DNA from: an uncultured Chlorobiaceae bacterium
GTDB taxonomy: Bacteria > Bacteroidota > Chlorobiia > Chlorobiales > Chlorobiaceae
Assembly (NCBI GenBank): GCA_903866255.1
Contig: CAIPMW010000055.1
Coordinates: 1-64,000 of the forward strand
Direction: 5' to 3'
DNA length: 64,000 nucleotides
Shown here: one piece after another, positions 40,597-51,583 of the stretch
Numbering within the stretch: the first letter of the stretch is position 1
Layout of the letters: every line of letters begins with the position of its first letter
The notes under the pieces: model-generated
Seen by the model: the letters and a program-made list of their open reading frames with translations, nothing else
The model's database searches: none
Told to the model about the DNA's origin: nothing
Program-made: the position numbers and the translations under genes

Positions 40597-41592
40597 ATGA
40601 GCAGTTCGCGTTTCAGAGTCACCCTTTTTTCAAATATCACCGTGTCCAAGGCGCGAGCTACATATAAAAGCCTTGCAAGGGTAATTATCATTATTCTGCT
40701 TGTGTTCTTCGTGGTTGATGTCGGGCGCTACTTTTTTTACCCGGACGTCCAGCAGCTTCTCGATCAAAATCCTGCTAAAACTGCTTTTATGGAGTATCGC
40801 GAGGCTGAGTGGAGGCGCGAAGGGTTATACGATAAGAAAGTTAATCAGAAATGGGTTTCGTTGCGTAATGTTTCCCAGAATCTTGTCAAGGCGGTTCTGA
40901 TTGCTGAGGACGACAAGTTCTGGCAGCACGAGGGTTTTGATTACAAGGCGATGGAGCGGGCGCTTGAGAAGAACATACTGGCCAAGAAATTCAAGATGGG
41001 TGGAAGTACGATCAGCCAGCAGCTTGCCAAGAATCTTTACCTGTCTCCTTCCAAAAATCCGGTGCGCAAGGTTAAAGAGGCCATTCTTACCTGGAAACTT
41101 GAAAAAGTGCTCTCGAAACGGCGCATTCTTGAACTCTATGTGAATGTTGCTGAATGGGGTGATGGTATTTTTGGTATTGGTCAGGCTGCCCGTCACTATT
41201 ACGGCGTCACTCCAGCTCAACTTTCTGCTGAGCAGGCCTCCAGACTTGCAGCCATACTTCCTAACCCGATTCTTTTTTCTCCAACAGGTACCTCCCGATA
41301 TGTTCGCAACCGATCCTCTATCATCTATGCCATTATGCGAAAGCGAGGGGTTGTTATTCCCGACTACAGGGAGGTTATTATGGAGTCCATTTCGGATACT
41401 ACCGCTGTGGATTCAGTTGTGATTGGTGTGCCGGAGTTTCTGCTCGATCAGGCAATCTCCACTGATAGCAGCGCAACCAGGAGCAAAGATGGTGATCACA
41501 CCATAATTGATGGAAGAACCAGTAACAATCCGTTTGAAGTCAAAGAGGGAAAAGGAAGCAACGTGTCGCCCCGATCTACCCCCTCCCAGTGA
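40597..41592 (+). CDS. mtgA: Monofunctional biosynthetic peptidoglycan transglycosylase (GT51)
   Basis: KAVLIAEDDKFWQHEGFDYKAMERALEKN, GGSTISQQLAKNLYLSPSKNPVRKVKEAILTWKLEKVLSKRRILELYVNVAEWGDGIFGIGQAA. Confidence 0.93.
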   Translation: MSSSRFRVTLFSNITVSKARATYKSLARVIIIILLVFFVVDVGRYFFYPDVQQLLDQNPAKTAFMEYREAEWRREGLYDKKVNQKWVSLRNVSQNLVKAVLIAEDDKFWQHEGFDYKAMERALEKNILAKKFKMGGSTISQQLAKNLYLSPSKNPVRKVKEAILTWKLEKVLSKRRILELYVNVAEWGDGIFGIGQAARHYYGVTPAQLSAEQASRLAAILPNPILFSPTGTSRYVRNRSSIIYAIMRKRGVVIPDYREVIMESISDTTAVDSVVIGVPEFLLDQAISTDSSATRSKDGDHTIIDGRTSNNPFEVKEGKGSNVSPRSTPSQ

Positions 41593-41660
41593 CACTCCAT
41601 TGCATATCATTGGGGTGGGGGCGGGATTCTCCTGAAGACGCCGACCGACAAATACTTTAT

Positions 41661-41819
41661 TTACTCAAGTTCAAACGATGACTTGTCCATACCGCAGACA
41701 GGGCAGACCCAGTCGTCGGGAATATTTTGGAACGCGGTTCCTGGTGCTACCCCGCCATCAGGATCACCAATTTCAGGATCATAGACATAGCCACATGGCA
41801 CACAAACCCACTTTTCCAT
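41661..41819 (-). CDS. Rubredoxin (52 aa; absent from supplied ORF track)
   Basis: Reverse-strand translation [52 protein letters not shown]; two CxxCG motifs. Confidence 0.96.
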   Translation of the reverse strand: MEKWVCVPCGYVYDPEIGDPDGGVAPGTAFQNIPDDWVCPVCGMDKSSFELE

Positions 41820-42013
41820 AGCAAAAAAAAGTTACTGTTACATTAATAAAATAGGACGCTTCGGTCGCATGATACGAAAAAACTTATTTCTTGAGCAAGG
41901 CCAATATCAAAGCTAATGAGGAAGTTTGGTTGGAATACAATGGTTCACAGGCTATTCGTTATCCCATAACCCATTCTGCGGATATGTTTTATTGTTTATT
42001 TGAAAAAAAATTC

Positions 42014-42334
42014 ATGGAAAAATCACCGTATTCAAAGTTTGCCAATTCGGCATTAATTCTTCGGGATGAACTCGCGATTGATCGTACTATTTTGGCCAAT
42101 GAACGAACACTTCTTGCCTATTTGCGTTCAGGAGTCTCTCTGATTATAGCGGGCGTTTCCATCATGCATTTTGTTCAATTCGGTTGGTTCAGATTCGTGG
42201 GCATTTTTTGTATCCCGGTTGGTCTTATTACGGGGATATTTGGCGTGTATCGATATCGCCTGGTCAACAAGTCTATAGCTTTCGTACGACGGCAGCTTTC
42301 AGGGATGAAAAAAAGGGATGGTTGTTCATCATGA
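42014..42334 (+). CDS. DUF202 (YidH-like) small membrane protein
   Basis: DELAIDRTILANERTLLAYLRSGVSLIIAGVSIMHF is the DUF202 signature; start 42014 preferred over 41891. Confidence 0.75.
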   Translation: MEKSPYSKFANSALILRDELAIDRTILANERTLLAYLRSGVSLIIAGVSIMHFVQFGWFRFVGIFCIPVGLITGIFGVYRYRLVNKSIAFVRRQLSGMKKRDGCSS

Positions 42335-42340
42335 TGTTGT

Positions 42341-43141
42341 TCAGGTGATGATAATGTTGCCTTTATAAACAATTTTCGCAGGACCCGTAAGGAAGACCTC
42401 ATCCATGTTTTCACTGAACTGAACTTGAAGGCTATCTCCGCTTTTTACCTGTACACGGACGGTTGTGCTGCTGATTTTTCCGAGGTGGTAACTCATAAGG
42501 ACTGCGGCCACTGCTCCGGTACCGCAAGCGAGGGTTTCATGTTCAACACCTCGTTCAAATGTGCGAATGGAGAGAGAGTCTGGAGAGGTGATTTCAATAA
42601 AGTTGACGTTGGTCCCCTCAGAAAAAATGTCCGTTCGATGTCTGATGTCGTGTCCGGTTTCGTTTACTTTCACCTTTGCCAGGTCAGATACATAGGTAAT
42701 GGCATGTGGAGATCCGGTATTGATGGAGTGACAGACAAATCCCTCAATATTTATGTCATTTCTGAACTCATCAGGCGCAAGCATTCGAAGTTTTACGGTT
42801 TCATGGCTGGTAATCCATGCGTTGTAGGGATTGCCGTTTGCTTCAAACGTATAACTGTTGTCTCTGTCTGCAGGAATTCCTGAGGTGAAGGCGAACCAGG
42901 CAGCGCACCTTCCGCCGTTTCCGCACATTGAGCCCTGAAAACCATCAGAGTTGTGATAGTTCATACTGAAGTCATAAAGCGTCGATGGTTCAACCAGGAT
43001 CAGTCCATCAGCGCCGATGCCTGTTCCTCTGGCACAGAGATCCCTGATCTGCATCGATGAAAGCCGGATGGTGAGATTCCTGTTATCGATAACAATAAAA
43101 TCATTTCCAGCTCCTGATAGTTTGGTGAAGGAGATCTCCAT
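42341..43141 (-). CDS. dapF: Diaminopimelate epimerase
   Basis: FTKLSGAGNDFIVIDNR, SDGFQGSMCGNGGRCAAWFA, ERGVEHETLACGTGAVAAV. Confidence 0.96.
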   Translation of the reverse strand: MEISFTKLSGAGNDFIVIDNRNLTIRLSSMQIRDLCARGTGIGADGLILVEPSTLYDFSMNYHNSDGFQGSMCGNGGRCAAWFAFTSGIPADRDNSYTFEANGNPYNAWITSHETVKLRMLAPDEFRNDINIEGFVCHSINTGSPHAITYVSDLAKVKVNETGHDIRHRTDIFSEGTNVNFIEITSPDSLSIRTFERGVEHETLACGTGAVAAVLMSYHLGKISSTTVRVQVKSGDSLQVQFSENMDEVFLTGPAKIVYKGNIIIT

Positions 43142-43554
43142 ATTGTGCAGGGATATTGGTTTTTTTATCACTCGCAACTATAGTATTGCTACGCCTCTGC
43201 ATTTGTAAGTATATGCAGGAGGTACTTTACTGCTTTATAATAAAACTATAGCAGCTCAATGCAGGGGTAAAATAATTTATTATTAAATAATTTTTCTTAT
43301 TTTCCTGCTAAAGTGTTGGGTCCTGTTCCCGGCAGATAACAGTGCTTAAGTTGATTGTTGGTTTATTTTTCTATAGATTCGATAGTTGTTATCATGCGTA
43401 ATGCGTGCTTCGACCCATGGGTGATGCGGATTAGGGTTCCGGGGTTCGGTCGAGTTGATTAATTGTCCGAATTGACGGCATTGCTTTATGGCGAAATAGT
43501 TTTCTTTTCGGTTTCTTCAATCTGAATTATGTTCAAAAAAAGGAGAGAAATACA

Positions 43555-45750
43555 ATGGCTGAACAAGTGAATCCGGCTGGAGTAAAGCCAAAGGGCACCG
43601 TCCCACCTCCCAAGGGGAACGCTCCTTCTCCCAAGGGAAATGGCGTTTCGGGGGCACCATCAGTTATCAAGGAGCAGGATGCTTCTAAAATGAGGAGGTT
43701 TCTGTTCCAGCGAACGGAGACTCGATCTACGAAGTGGTATCAGATTTTTGATACCGACAAGATTGATGACGAGCAAGTGGTTGGTGCCCATCTTGCTCTT
43801 CTCGGTGTTCTCGGTTTTCTGATGGCAATCTATTATATCTCTGGCATTCAGGTGTTTCCTTGGGGTGTGCCTGGTTTTCATGATAACTGGTTTTATCTGA
43901 CAATCAAGCCTAGGATGGTTTCGCTTGGAATTGATACCTATAGCACCAAAACAGCGGATCTTGAGTTTGCCGCATCGAATCTTCTTGGTTGGGCGCTTCT
44001 TCATCTTGTTTCGGGGTCGATTCTTATTTTCGGTGGATGGCGTCATTGGACTCATAATCTGACGAATCCCTTTACCGGACGTACTGGCAATTTCCGGGAC
44101 TTCAGGTTTCTTGGCAAGTTCGGTGATGTAGTCTTTAGCGGAATCAGCGCCAAAAGCTACAGGGAGGCACTCGGACCTCATGCGGTTTATATGTCCCTGC
44201 TTTTTCTCGGATGGGGTCTGTTAATGTGGTTTGTTCTCGGTTTTCCGCCGATTCCTGACTTCCAGACGATCAATTCCGAAACATTTATGTCTTTTGTTCT
44301 GGCTGTTATTTTCTTTTCTGCTGGCATTTACTGGTGGAATAATCCGCCGAACGCCGCAACACACCTGAATGATGACATGAAAGCAGCATTTTCGGTTCAC
44401 CTCACAGCAATGGGTTATATCAGTATTGCATGTGGATGTATCGCTTTTGTTGCATTCCAGCAACCCTCGTTTGCGGCATACTATAAAGAACTCGACAAGT
44501 TGGTATTTTATCTTTATGGTGAGCCATTCAACCGTGTGAGTTATAATTTTGTTCAGGAAGGTGGCAGGGTTATTTCTGGTTCCAAGGAGTTTGCCGACTT
44601 TGAGGCTTTTGCAATTCTTCCGAAGAATGGAGCTACCTTTGGAATGGCGAGGACGGTGATTAACCTTATCACCTTCAACCACATCATCTGCGGAGTTCTC
44701 TATGTTTTTGCTGGTGTTTACCATGGAGGGCAGTACCTGCTTAAAATCCAGCTTAATGGCCTTTACAGCCAGATCAAGTCTGTTTTTATTACCAAAGGTC
44801 GCGATCAGGAGGCCCAGGTAAAGATTCTTGGTTCGATCATGGCGCTCTGCTTTGCCACCATGCTCTCCGTTTATGCTGTTATTGTGTGGAATACTATATG
44901 CGAGCTTAATCTTTTTGGTACCAATATCCTGATGTCGTTCTACTGGCTGAAACCACTTCCGATTTTCCAGTGGATGTTCAGGGATCCAAGTATCAACGAT
45001 TGGGTGATGGTTCATGTTATTGTTGCAGGTTCGCTTTTCTCATTGATCGCTCTTGTGCGTATCGCCTTTTTCTCTCACACCTCACCCCTTTGGGATGACC
45101 TCGGGCTCAAGAAGAACTCGTACTCATTCCCATGCCTTGGTCCGGTGTATGGTGGAACTTGTGGCGTATCAATACAGGATCAGCTCTGGTTTGCAATGTT
45201 GTGGGGAATCAAGGGACTTGCAGCAGTTGCCTGGTATATTGATGGTGCATGGATAGCATCTATGATGTACGGTGTTCCTGCCGCTGATGCAAAGGCTTGG
45301 GATTCTGTAGCAGGTCTTGCACACCATTATACATCCGGTATATTCTACTATTTCTGGACAGAGACAGTGAACATTTTCTCAAGTTCACATCTTTCAACCA
45401 TTCTTATGATTGGTCACCTTGTGTGGTTTATCAGCTTTGCTGTATGGTTTGAGGATCGTGGTTCCCGTCTTGAAGGTGCTGATATTCAGACCAGGACTAT
45501 TCGCTGGTTCGGAAAGAAATTCCTTAACCGTGATGTTAACTTCCGTTTTCCGGTCCTGACTATTTCTGACTCCAAGATGGCGGGTACATTCCTTTATTTT
45601 GGTGGTGTTTTCATTCTGGTGTTCCTTTTTATCGGGAATGGCTTTTATCAGACGGACAAACCGCTGCCACCCCAGGTAGGAGATGCTGCTCTATCTGGTC
45701 AGGTTATGTTGACGCAGGTTGTTGATTATCTGGTGAAGTTGATCGCTTGA
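43555..45750 (+). CDS. pscA: Photosystem P840 reaction centre large subunit PscA
   Basis: Large type-I reaction centre core; 'FPCLGPVYGGTCGVSIQDQLWFAMLW' resembles the conserved FX cysteine loop; N-terminal Pro/Lys-rich extension; followed by pscB. Confidence 0.96.
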   Translation: MAEQVNPAGVKPKGTVPPPKGNAPSPKGNGVSGAPSVIKEQDASKMRRFLFQRTETRSTKWYQIFDTDKIDDEQVVGAHLALLGVLGFLMAIYYISGIQVFPWGVPGFHDNWFYLTIKPRMVSLGIDTYSTKTADLEFAASNLLGWALLHLVSGSILIFGGWRHWTHNLTNPFTGRTGNFRDFRFLGKFGDVVFSGISAKSYREALGPHAVYMSLLFLGWGLLMWFVLGFPPIPDFQTINSETFMSFVLAVIFFSAGIYWWNNPPNAATHLNDDMKAAFSVHLTAMGYISIACGCIAFVAFQQPSFAAYYKELDKLVFYLYGEPFNRVSYNFVQEGGRVISGSKEFADFEAFAILPKNGATFGMARTVINLITFNHIICGVLYVFAGVYHGGQYLLKIQLNGLYSQIKSVFITKGRDQEAQVKILGSIMALCFATMLSVYAVIVWNTICELNLFGTNILMSFYWLKPLPIFQWMFRDPSINDWVMVHVIVAGSLFSLIALVRIAFFSHTSPLWDDLGLKKNSYSFPCLGPVYGGTCGVSIQDQLWFAMLWGIKGLAAVAWYIDGAWIASMMYGVPAADAKAWDSVAGLAHHYTSGIFYYFWTETVNIFSSSHLSTILMIGHLVWFISFAVWFEDRGSRLEGADIQTRTIRWFGKKFLNRDVNFRFPVLTISDSKMAGTFLYFGGVFILVFLFIGNGFYQTDKPLPPQVGDAALSGQVMLTQVVDYLVKLIA

Positions 45751-45837
45751 TACTGTTTTTCTGGAGAGGTCTCCCTGCCTCTCCAGAAAAAATCTTTGGT
45801 TTATTAGTTTATCATGTAATTAAAGAGGAGGGTTTTT

Positions 45838-46620
45838 ATGGCCGATCCTGTACAGAAGCCAGATATATCGTCAAAGCCTGTTGCCAAGGTTAACCCCGCA
45901 GCACCCAAGTCGCCAGCAGCTTCAGCAACAACGGCTGATACGGCAGCAAAACAAGGGGTAAAGGCAAAGCCAAAAGATATTTCTCAGAAACAGGTTGACA
46001 AGGTTCGTCTTGAGCCCATTAATGTCAATCTTGGAAGAACCGGTCTTCCGCAGGAGTCAGCTTTTCCGATTAAAAAAGAGGTAAAAGCTGCTCCCAAGCC
46101 AGCGCCAGCCGTAGCCGCTAAACCGGCTGTTGGAGCGAAGCCTGCGGTTGGGGCAAAACCAGCCGCAGGAGCAAAACCTGTTCCGGGACAGAAACCCGCA
46201 GCTTCAGTCGCGAAAGGGGCTCCTGCACCTAAAGTTGCACCAGTTCCGGCTGCGCAAGCCCAACCCGCACCACCTCCAACAGCGCCTGTGAAAAAAGCTG
46301 CTCCAAGAGAGAAGGATCACTATTTCATCATTGAAAACCTCTGTGTTGGTTGTGGTCTCTGCCTTGACAAGTGTCCACCAAAGGTACAGGCCATTGGTTA
46401 CAAGTTTTATGGAGATGTGCAGGAAGGGGGATTCAGGGCATATATTGATCAGGATGCCTGTATCTCTTGTTCATCTTGCTTTAATGCAGATGAATGTCCT
46501 GCAGGAGCGCTCATTGAGGTGCATCCCGATGGCGAAGTGATTGATTATGCGTATACGCCACCTGAACGGCTGGATTTTGATCTGAGATTTCTGCATAGAT
46601 TTCACAGAGAGGCGCGTTAA
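45838..46620 (+). CDS. pscB: P840 reaction centre iron-sulfur protein PscB (2x 4Fe-4S)
   Basis: Ala/Pro/Lys-rich N-terminus, then CVGCGLCLDKCPPKV and CISCSSCFNADECPAG clusters; downstream of pscA. Confidence 0.94.
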   Translation: MADPVQKPDISSKPVAKVNPAAPKSPAASATTADTAAKQGVKAKPKDISQKQVDKVRLEPINVNLGRTGLPQESAFPIKKEVKAAPKPAPAVAAKPAVGAKPAVGAKPAAGAKPVPGQKPAASVAKGAPAPKVAPVPAAQAQPAPPPTAPVKKAAPREKDHYFIIENLCVGCGLCLDKCPPKVQAIGYKFYGDVQEGGFRAYIDQDACISCSSCFNADECPAGALIEVHPDGEVIDYAYTPPERLDFDLRFLHRFHREAR

Positions 46621-46648
46621 GGCAACAGTGTACGTTTATTTTTTTATG

Positions 46649-46684
46649 AAAGCATTGCTTCTCTTGGGGCAATGCTTTTTTTTT
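46649..46684 (+). terminator. Rho-independent terminator after pscB
   Basis: AAAGCATTGC ... GCAATGCTTT followed by a T run. Confidence 0.88.
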
Positions 46685-46700
46685 AAGATTTTTCATCGTT

Positions 46701-47489
46701 ATGCCGGAGCAAAACATATTGACTCTTGAGCCATTTAACGGGGACTACGGTGTTGAACCAGCCTCTTCAGCTCAGACTCTTGTCATTATTCCAACGTTCA
46801 ACGAGGCTGATAATATTGGTCGCCTTCTTGGCGAGCTTCTGGCTCGCTACTCCTCTTTTATTGATATTCTTGTTATTGATGACAACTCTCCGGATGGTAC
46901 GGCTGATATTGTTCGCTCAATGCAAGGGAAGACAAATGCTCTTTATCTGATGACCCGGCAGTGCAAAATGGGGCTTGGAACAGCGTATATTACGGGTTTC
47001 AACTATGCACTCCAGAAGGGTTATCACTATATTTTGGAAATGGATGCCGATTATTCTCATGATCCTGCGGATGTCCAACGTTTTCTTGATGCCATGAGTG
47101 GAGCGCATCTTCTTGTCGGCTCTCGTTACATGAATAATACGGTCAATGTGGTTAACTGGCCTCTTGGAAGGTTGATTCTTTCCAGAATGGCGAGCATCTA
47201 TACTCGTATGATCACAAGAATGCCTGTTGATGATCCAACAAGTGGCTTTAAATGTTTCAGTGCTGATGTATTGCGATCGCTTGATCTCGGCAGGATAAAT
47301 TCCCAGGGCTACTCGTTTCAGATAGAGATGAATTTCAGGGCGTGGAAAAAAGGTTTTACCATCAGGGAGATTCCAATTGTTTTTGTTGATCGGTCGGTGG
47401 GTAAATCGAAAATGACAAAAAGGAATATTGGTGAAGCGATCTGGATTGTCTGGTGGCTCACCACCAAGTCATTGTTTGGGTTTCTGTAG
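46701..47489 (+). CDS. DPM1-like polyprenol monophosphomannose synthase (GT2)
   Basis: LVIIPTFNEADNIGRLLGELL, VIDDNSPDGTADIV, LEMDADYSHDPADV, VGSRY. Confidence 0.93.
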   Translation: MPEQNILTLEPFNGDYGVEPASSAQTLVIIPTFNEADNIGRLLGELLARYSSFIDILVIDDNSPDGTADIVRSMQGKTNALYLMTRQCKMGLGTAYITGFNYALQKGYHYILEMDADYSHDPADVQRFLDAMSGAHLLVGSRYMNNTVNVVNWPLGRLILSRMASIYTRMITRMPVDDPTSGFKCFSADVLRSLDLGRINSQGYSFQIEMNFRAWKKGFTIREIPIVFVDRSVGKSKMTKRNIGEAIWIVWWLTTKSLFGFL

Positions 47490-47525
47490 GGGCAAACCGG
47501 GTGTCTGCCCCCTCATCTGTGCTCC

Positions 47526-49598
47526 TCAGTCTCTCTTTTCAGCGATGATCTTCTGTGCAATATCTGGAGGCGCCTCTTCGTAGTGGCTGAAACTGTAAGA
47601 GTATCTTGCTCTGCTCTGCGTCAGGCGAGTCAGAGCATGATGGAATGCTGTCAGTGCGGCCTGTGGAATATGTGCATGAATGATCTGCATCTGTACGTCT
47701 GACTCCATACCAAGAATTTTACCCCGTTTGCTTGAAATATCACCCACAATTTCACCAGTATAGTGCTCAGGGGCATAAACGTCCAACGCATAGATTGGCT
47801 CAAGGATGAACGGTTTTGCTTTGTCGAATGCGTTCTTGAAGGCCATACTTCCTGCTATCTTGAAGGCGAATTCAGAACTGTCCACGGGGTGATAGGAACC
47901 GTCGAACGCCACAGCTTTAAGATCAACAACAGGGTAACCAGCAAGAATACCTGTTGTTATGGTTTCTCTTAGTCCTTTTTCAACTGCAGGAAGATATCTC
48001 GATGGCACGACACCACCCACAATTTCGCTTGCAAATTCAATGCCTGTATCCCGTGCCAATGGTTCAATTTTTATCCAGACATCTCCATATTGTCCTTTGC
48101 CCCCGGATTGTTTTTTATATTTGCCCTGTGAAGATGATGCAACCTTTATAGTTTCTCGATAAGGGATTTTAATTGGTGCAATCTCGACTTTAACATTAAA
48201 CTTTGTCTGAAGTCTGCTGATAATGGTGTCAAGATGAGTTTCACCAAGGGTTTTCAGAATTGTCTGGTTGAATTCAACATCGTGCACAATGGTAAAGCTC
48301 GGATCTTCCTCATGGAGATGGTGGAGACCTTCAGAAATCTTTTCTTCATCACCTTGAGTAAGAGGCATGATTGCTGTGGCCAGGACAGGAATGGGAAAAA
48401 TAATAGGACTTATTCTGCAGCTTGTCCCTTTGTCGGCCAGTGTATCGTTGGTATGAGCATCTTTCAGTTTAACGACCATACCGATATCCCCGGCGAGTAG
48501 TTTTTCAACCGGAGTTTTCTTTTGACCAAGAATGGTGTAGATTTGCCCAAGTTTCTGAAGTTGTTCAGTTTGTACATCAATCAGTTCATGACCGCTTTCA
48601 ATATGCCCCGAGTAAACCCTGAGGTAGGAAATTTCACCCACACGAGGTTCAGACATTGTTTTGAAGATAAAGGCAAGAGTTGGGCCATCAGGATTGGGTT
48701 GAATCAATTTTTTTGTTTCATCAACTGTACAGATCGCATGTTCAGGTCCGCGTTCAATTGGAGAGGGGCAGATGTTCGTAACAGCATTGAGCAATCTCTC
48801 TGTTCCGATAAGGTGTAGTGGAGAGGTACAGAAAACAGGAAAAAAGGTTCTTGTGAGAAGCGCTGATTGTATTCCTGATCTCAGTTCATCTTCTGTGAGG
48901 TTCCCAACGTCAAAAAACTTGTTCATCAGCTCTTCATCAGTCTCGGCAACAGCCTCTACAAGTTGCTGGTGAAGCTCCTCTGCACGGTTAAGGTAAAGAT
49001 CAGGAATATCCGAAACGGTCATCTCACCAGGTTTATCGGGGCTGAACTCCAACAGTTTCATTAACAGGATATCAATAAGGGTGTGGTGACCAAGTCCTTC
49101 GTCGGCAGGGAACTGTATAGGTGTTACAAGATTTCCGAAATGATCTTTAAGTCCCTGTATGGTGGTTTTGAAGCTGGCACGATCAGCATCCAGTTTTGTC
49201 AAGACAAACATTGTTGGTTTGTAGTACTCCCTGGTATATTCCCAGACGGTGTCAGTGCCCACTTCGACACCGGAAGTGGAGTTGACCGTAATCAGTACGG
49301 TGTCAGCAATGCGCATAGCCGATTTCACGTCACCATGAAAATCAAGCAGGCCGGGGGTATCAATAATATTGATTTTATGATCATTCCAGAATCCATTGAT
49401 GAGACTGGTGTTCAGACTGTGTTTTCTCTCAATCTCATCCGTTGAGTAATCAGATATGGTGTTCCCTTCTTCAATACTGCCGAGTCGGTTGATTACACCC
49501 ATCGTGAGTGCAAGTGATTCGGCGAGAATGGTCTTGCCGCTTCCGGCATGGCCTGTAATGACAATGTTTCGCAGTTGATCCGGTTGTACGGCTTGCAT
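47526..49598 (-). CDS. Elongation factor G-like translational GTPase paralog (FusA2-type)
   Basis: GHAGSGKTILAESLAL G1, IIDTPGLLDFHGDV G3, LTKLDADR G4; EF-G-like domains III-V. Confidence 0.9.
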   Translation of the reverse strand: MQAVQPDQLRNIVITGHAGSGKTILAESLALTMGVINRLGSIEEGNTISDYSTDEIERKHSLNTSLINGFWNDHKINIIDTPGLLDFHGDVKSAMRIADTVLITVNSTSGVEVGTDTVWEYTREYYKPTMFVLTKLDADRASFKTTIQGLKDHFGNLVTPIQFPADEGLGHHTLIDILLMKLLEFSPDKPGEMTVSDIPDLYLNRAEELHQQLVEAVAETDEELMNKFFDVGNLTEDELRSGIQSALLTRTFFPVFCTSPLHLIGTERLLNAVTNICPSPIERGPEHAICTVDETKKLIQPNPDGPTLAFIFKTMSEPRVGEISYLRVYSGHIESGHELIDVQTEQLQKLGQIYTILGQKKTPVEKLLAGDIGMVVKLKDAHTNDTLADKGTSCRISPIIFPIPVLATAIMPLTQGDEEKISEGLHHLHEEDPSFTIVHDVEFNQTILKTLGETHLDTIISRLQTKFNVKVEIAPIKIPYRETIKVASSSQGKYKKQSGGKGQYGDVWIKIEPLARDTGIEFASEIVGGVVPSRYLPAVEKGLRETITTGILAGYPVVDLKAVAFDGSYHPVDSSEFAFKIAGSMAFKNAFDKAKPFILEPIYALDVYAPEHYTGEIVGDISSKRGKILGMESDVQMQIIHAHIPQAALTAFHHALTRLTQSRARYSYSFSHYEEAPPDIAQKIIAEKRD

Positions 49599-49808
49599 GG
49601 TATGACTCCTGTTTTAACAGATAACGAAATTCCAGGCTGCTCTTTGGACACATCGAAAGAAGCCTGAGCATTAATAAACAAAAAAAAGTATGATTTGCTG
49701 TAGCAGTAACAATGAAATGGTCAGGAAAAAAAGATATATTTTGGAGTATGCTTTAAACGCTCTTGCAGAGTAACCTGCTTGGATGCTGAAAGTACAAAGT
49801 AACCATAA

Positions 49809-51134
<1,326 letters not shown>

Positions 51135-51210
51135 CTTATATGTTGCAGGGAACCCTCTTGTCAATGGTTCCCTTGCATTTTATCTTTTCTGCCCACTGTT
51201 ACAAGATTCA

Positions 51211-51555
51211 GTGAATTCAAGCGTTCCGGATGTGAAAAAGATCATCAAGCGTATCAAGTTCGATACTATCTGGGAGTATATCTATTCTAATCCGAAACAG
51301 ATTATTTTCAGGGTTGCTGCTGTAGTTGTTGTCCTCTGGTTTCTTTTTGATGATTATGGGGTTGTGAAAAGAATCCGCATGGAAACGGAGTATCGTTCTC
51401 TTCTTGATCGGCAGAAAATTGAGCAACAGAAAATGCTTGATAACGAACAGCGAATTCTGCATGCCCGTGAGCCTGACAGTATTGAAAAGGCGGCGAGAGA
51501 GCGGTATAATTTTCGGCGGAAGGGCGAAACTCTCTTTATCATCAAAGGGCAATAA
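51211..51555 (+). CDS. FtsB/DivIC-like septum formation initiator
   Basis: Single TM followed by coiled-coil 'LLDRQKIEQQKMLDNEQRIL' and 'IEKAARERYNFRRKGETLFII'; probable GTG start. Confidence 0.75.
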   Translation: MNSSVPDVKKIIKRIKFDTIWEYIYSNPKQIIFRVAAVVVVLWFLFDDYGVVKRIRMETEYRSLLDRQKIEQQKMLDNEQRILHAREPDSIEKAARERYNFRRKGETLFIIKGQ

Positions 51556-51583
51556 TTTTTTTTTAACAGTTCTTTACTCTTAC

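Noticed and set aside
42425-42883. 152-aa plus-strand ORF opposite dapF
   Set aside because: Shadow ORF; dapF has strong conserved motifs on the minus strand.
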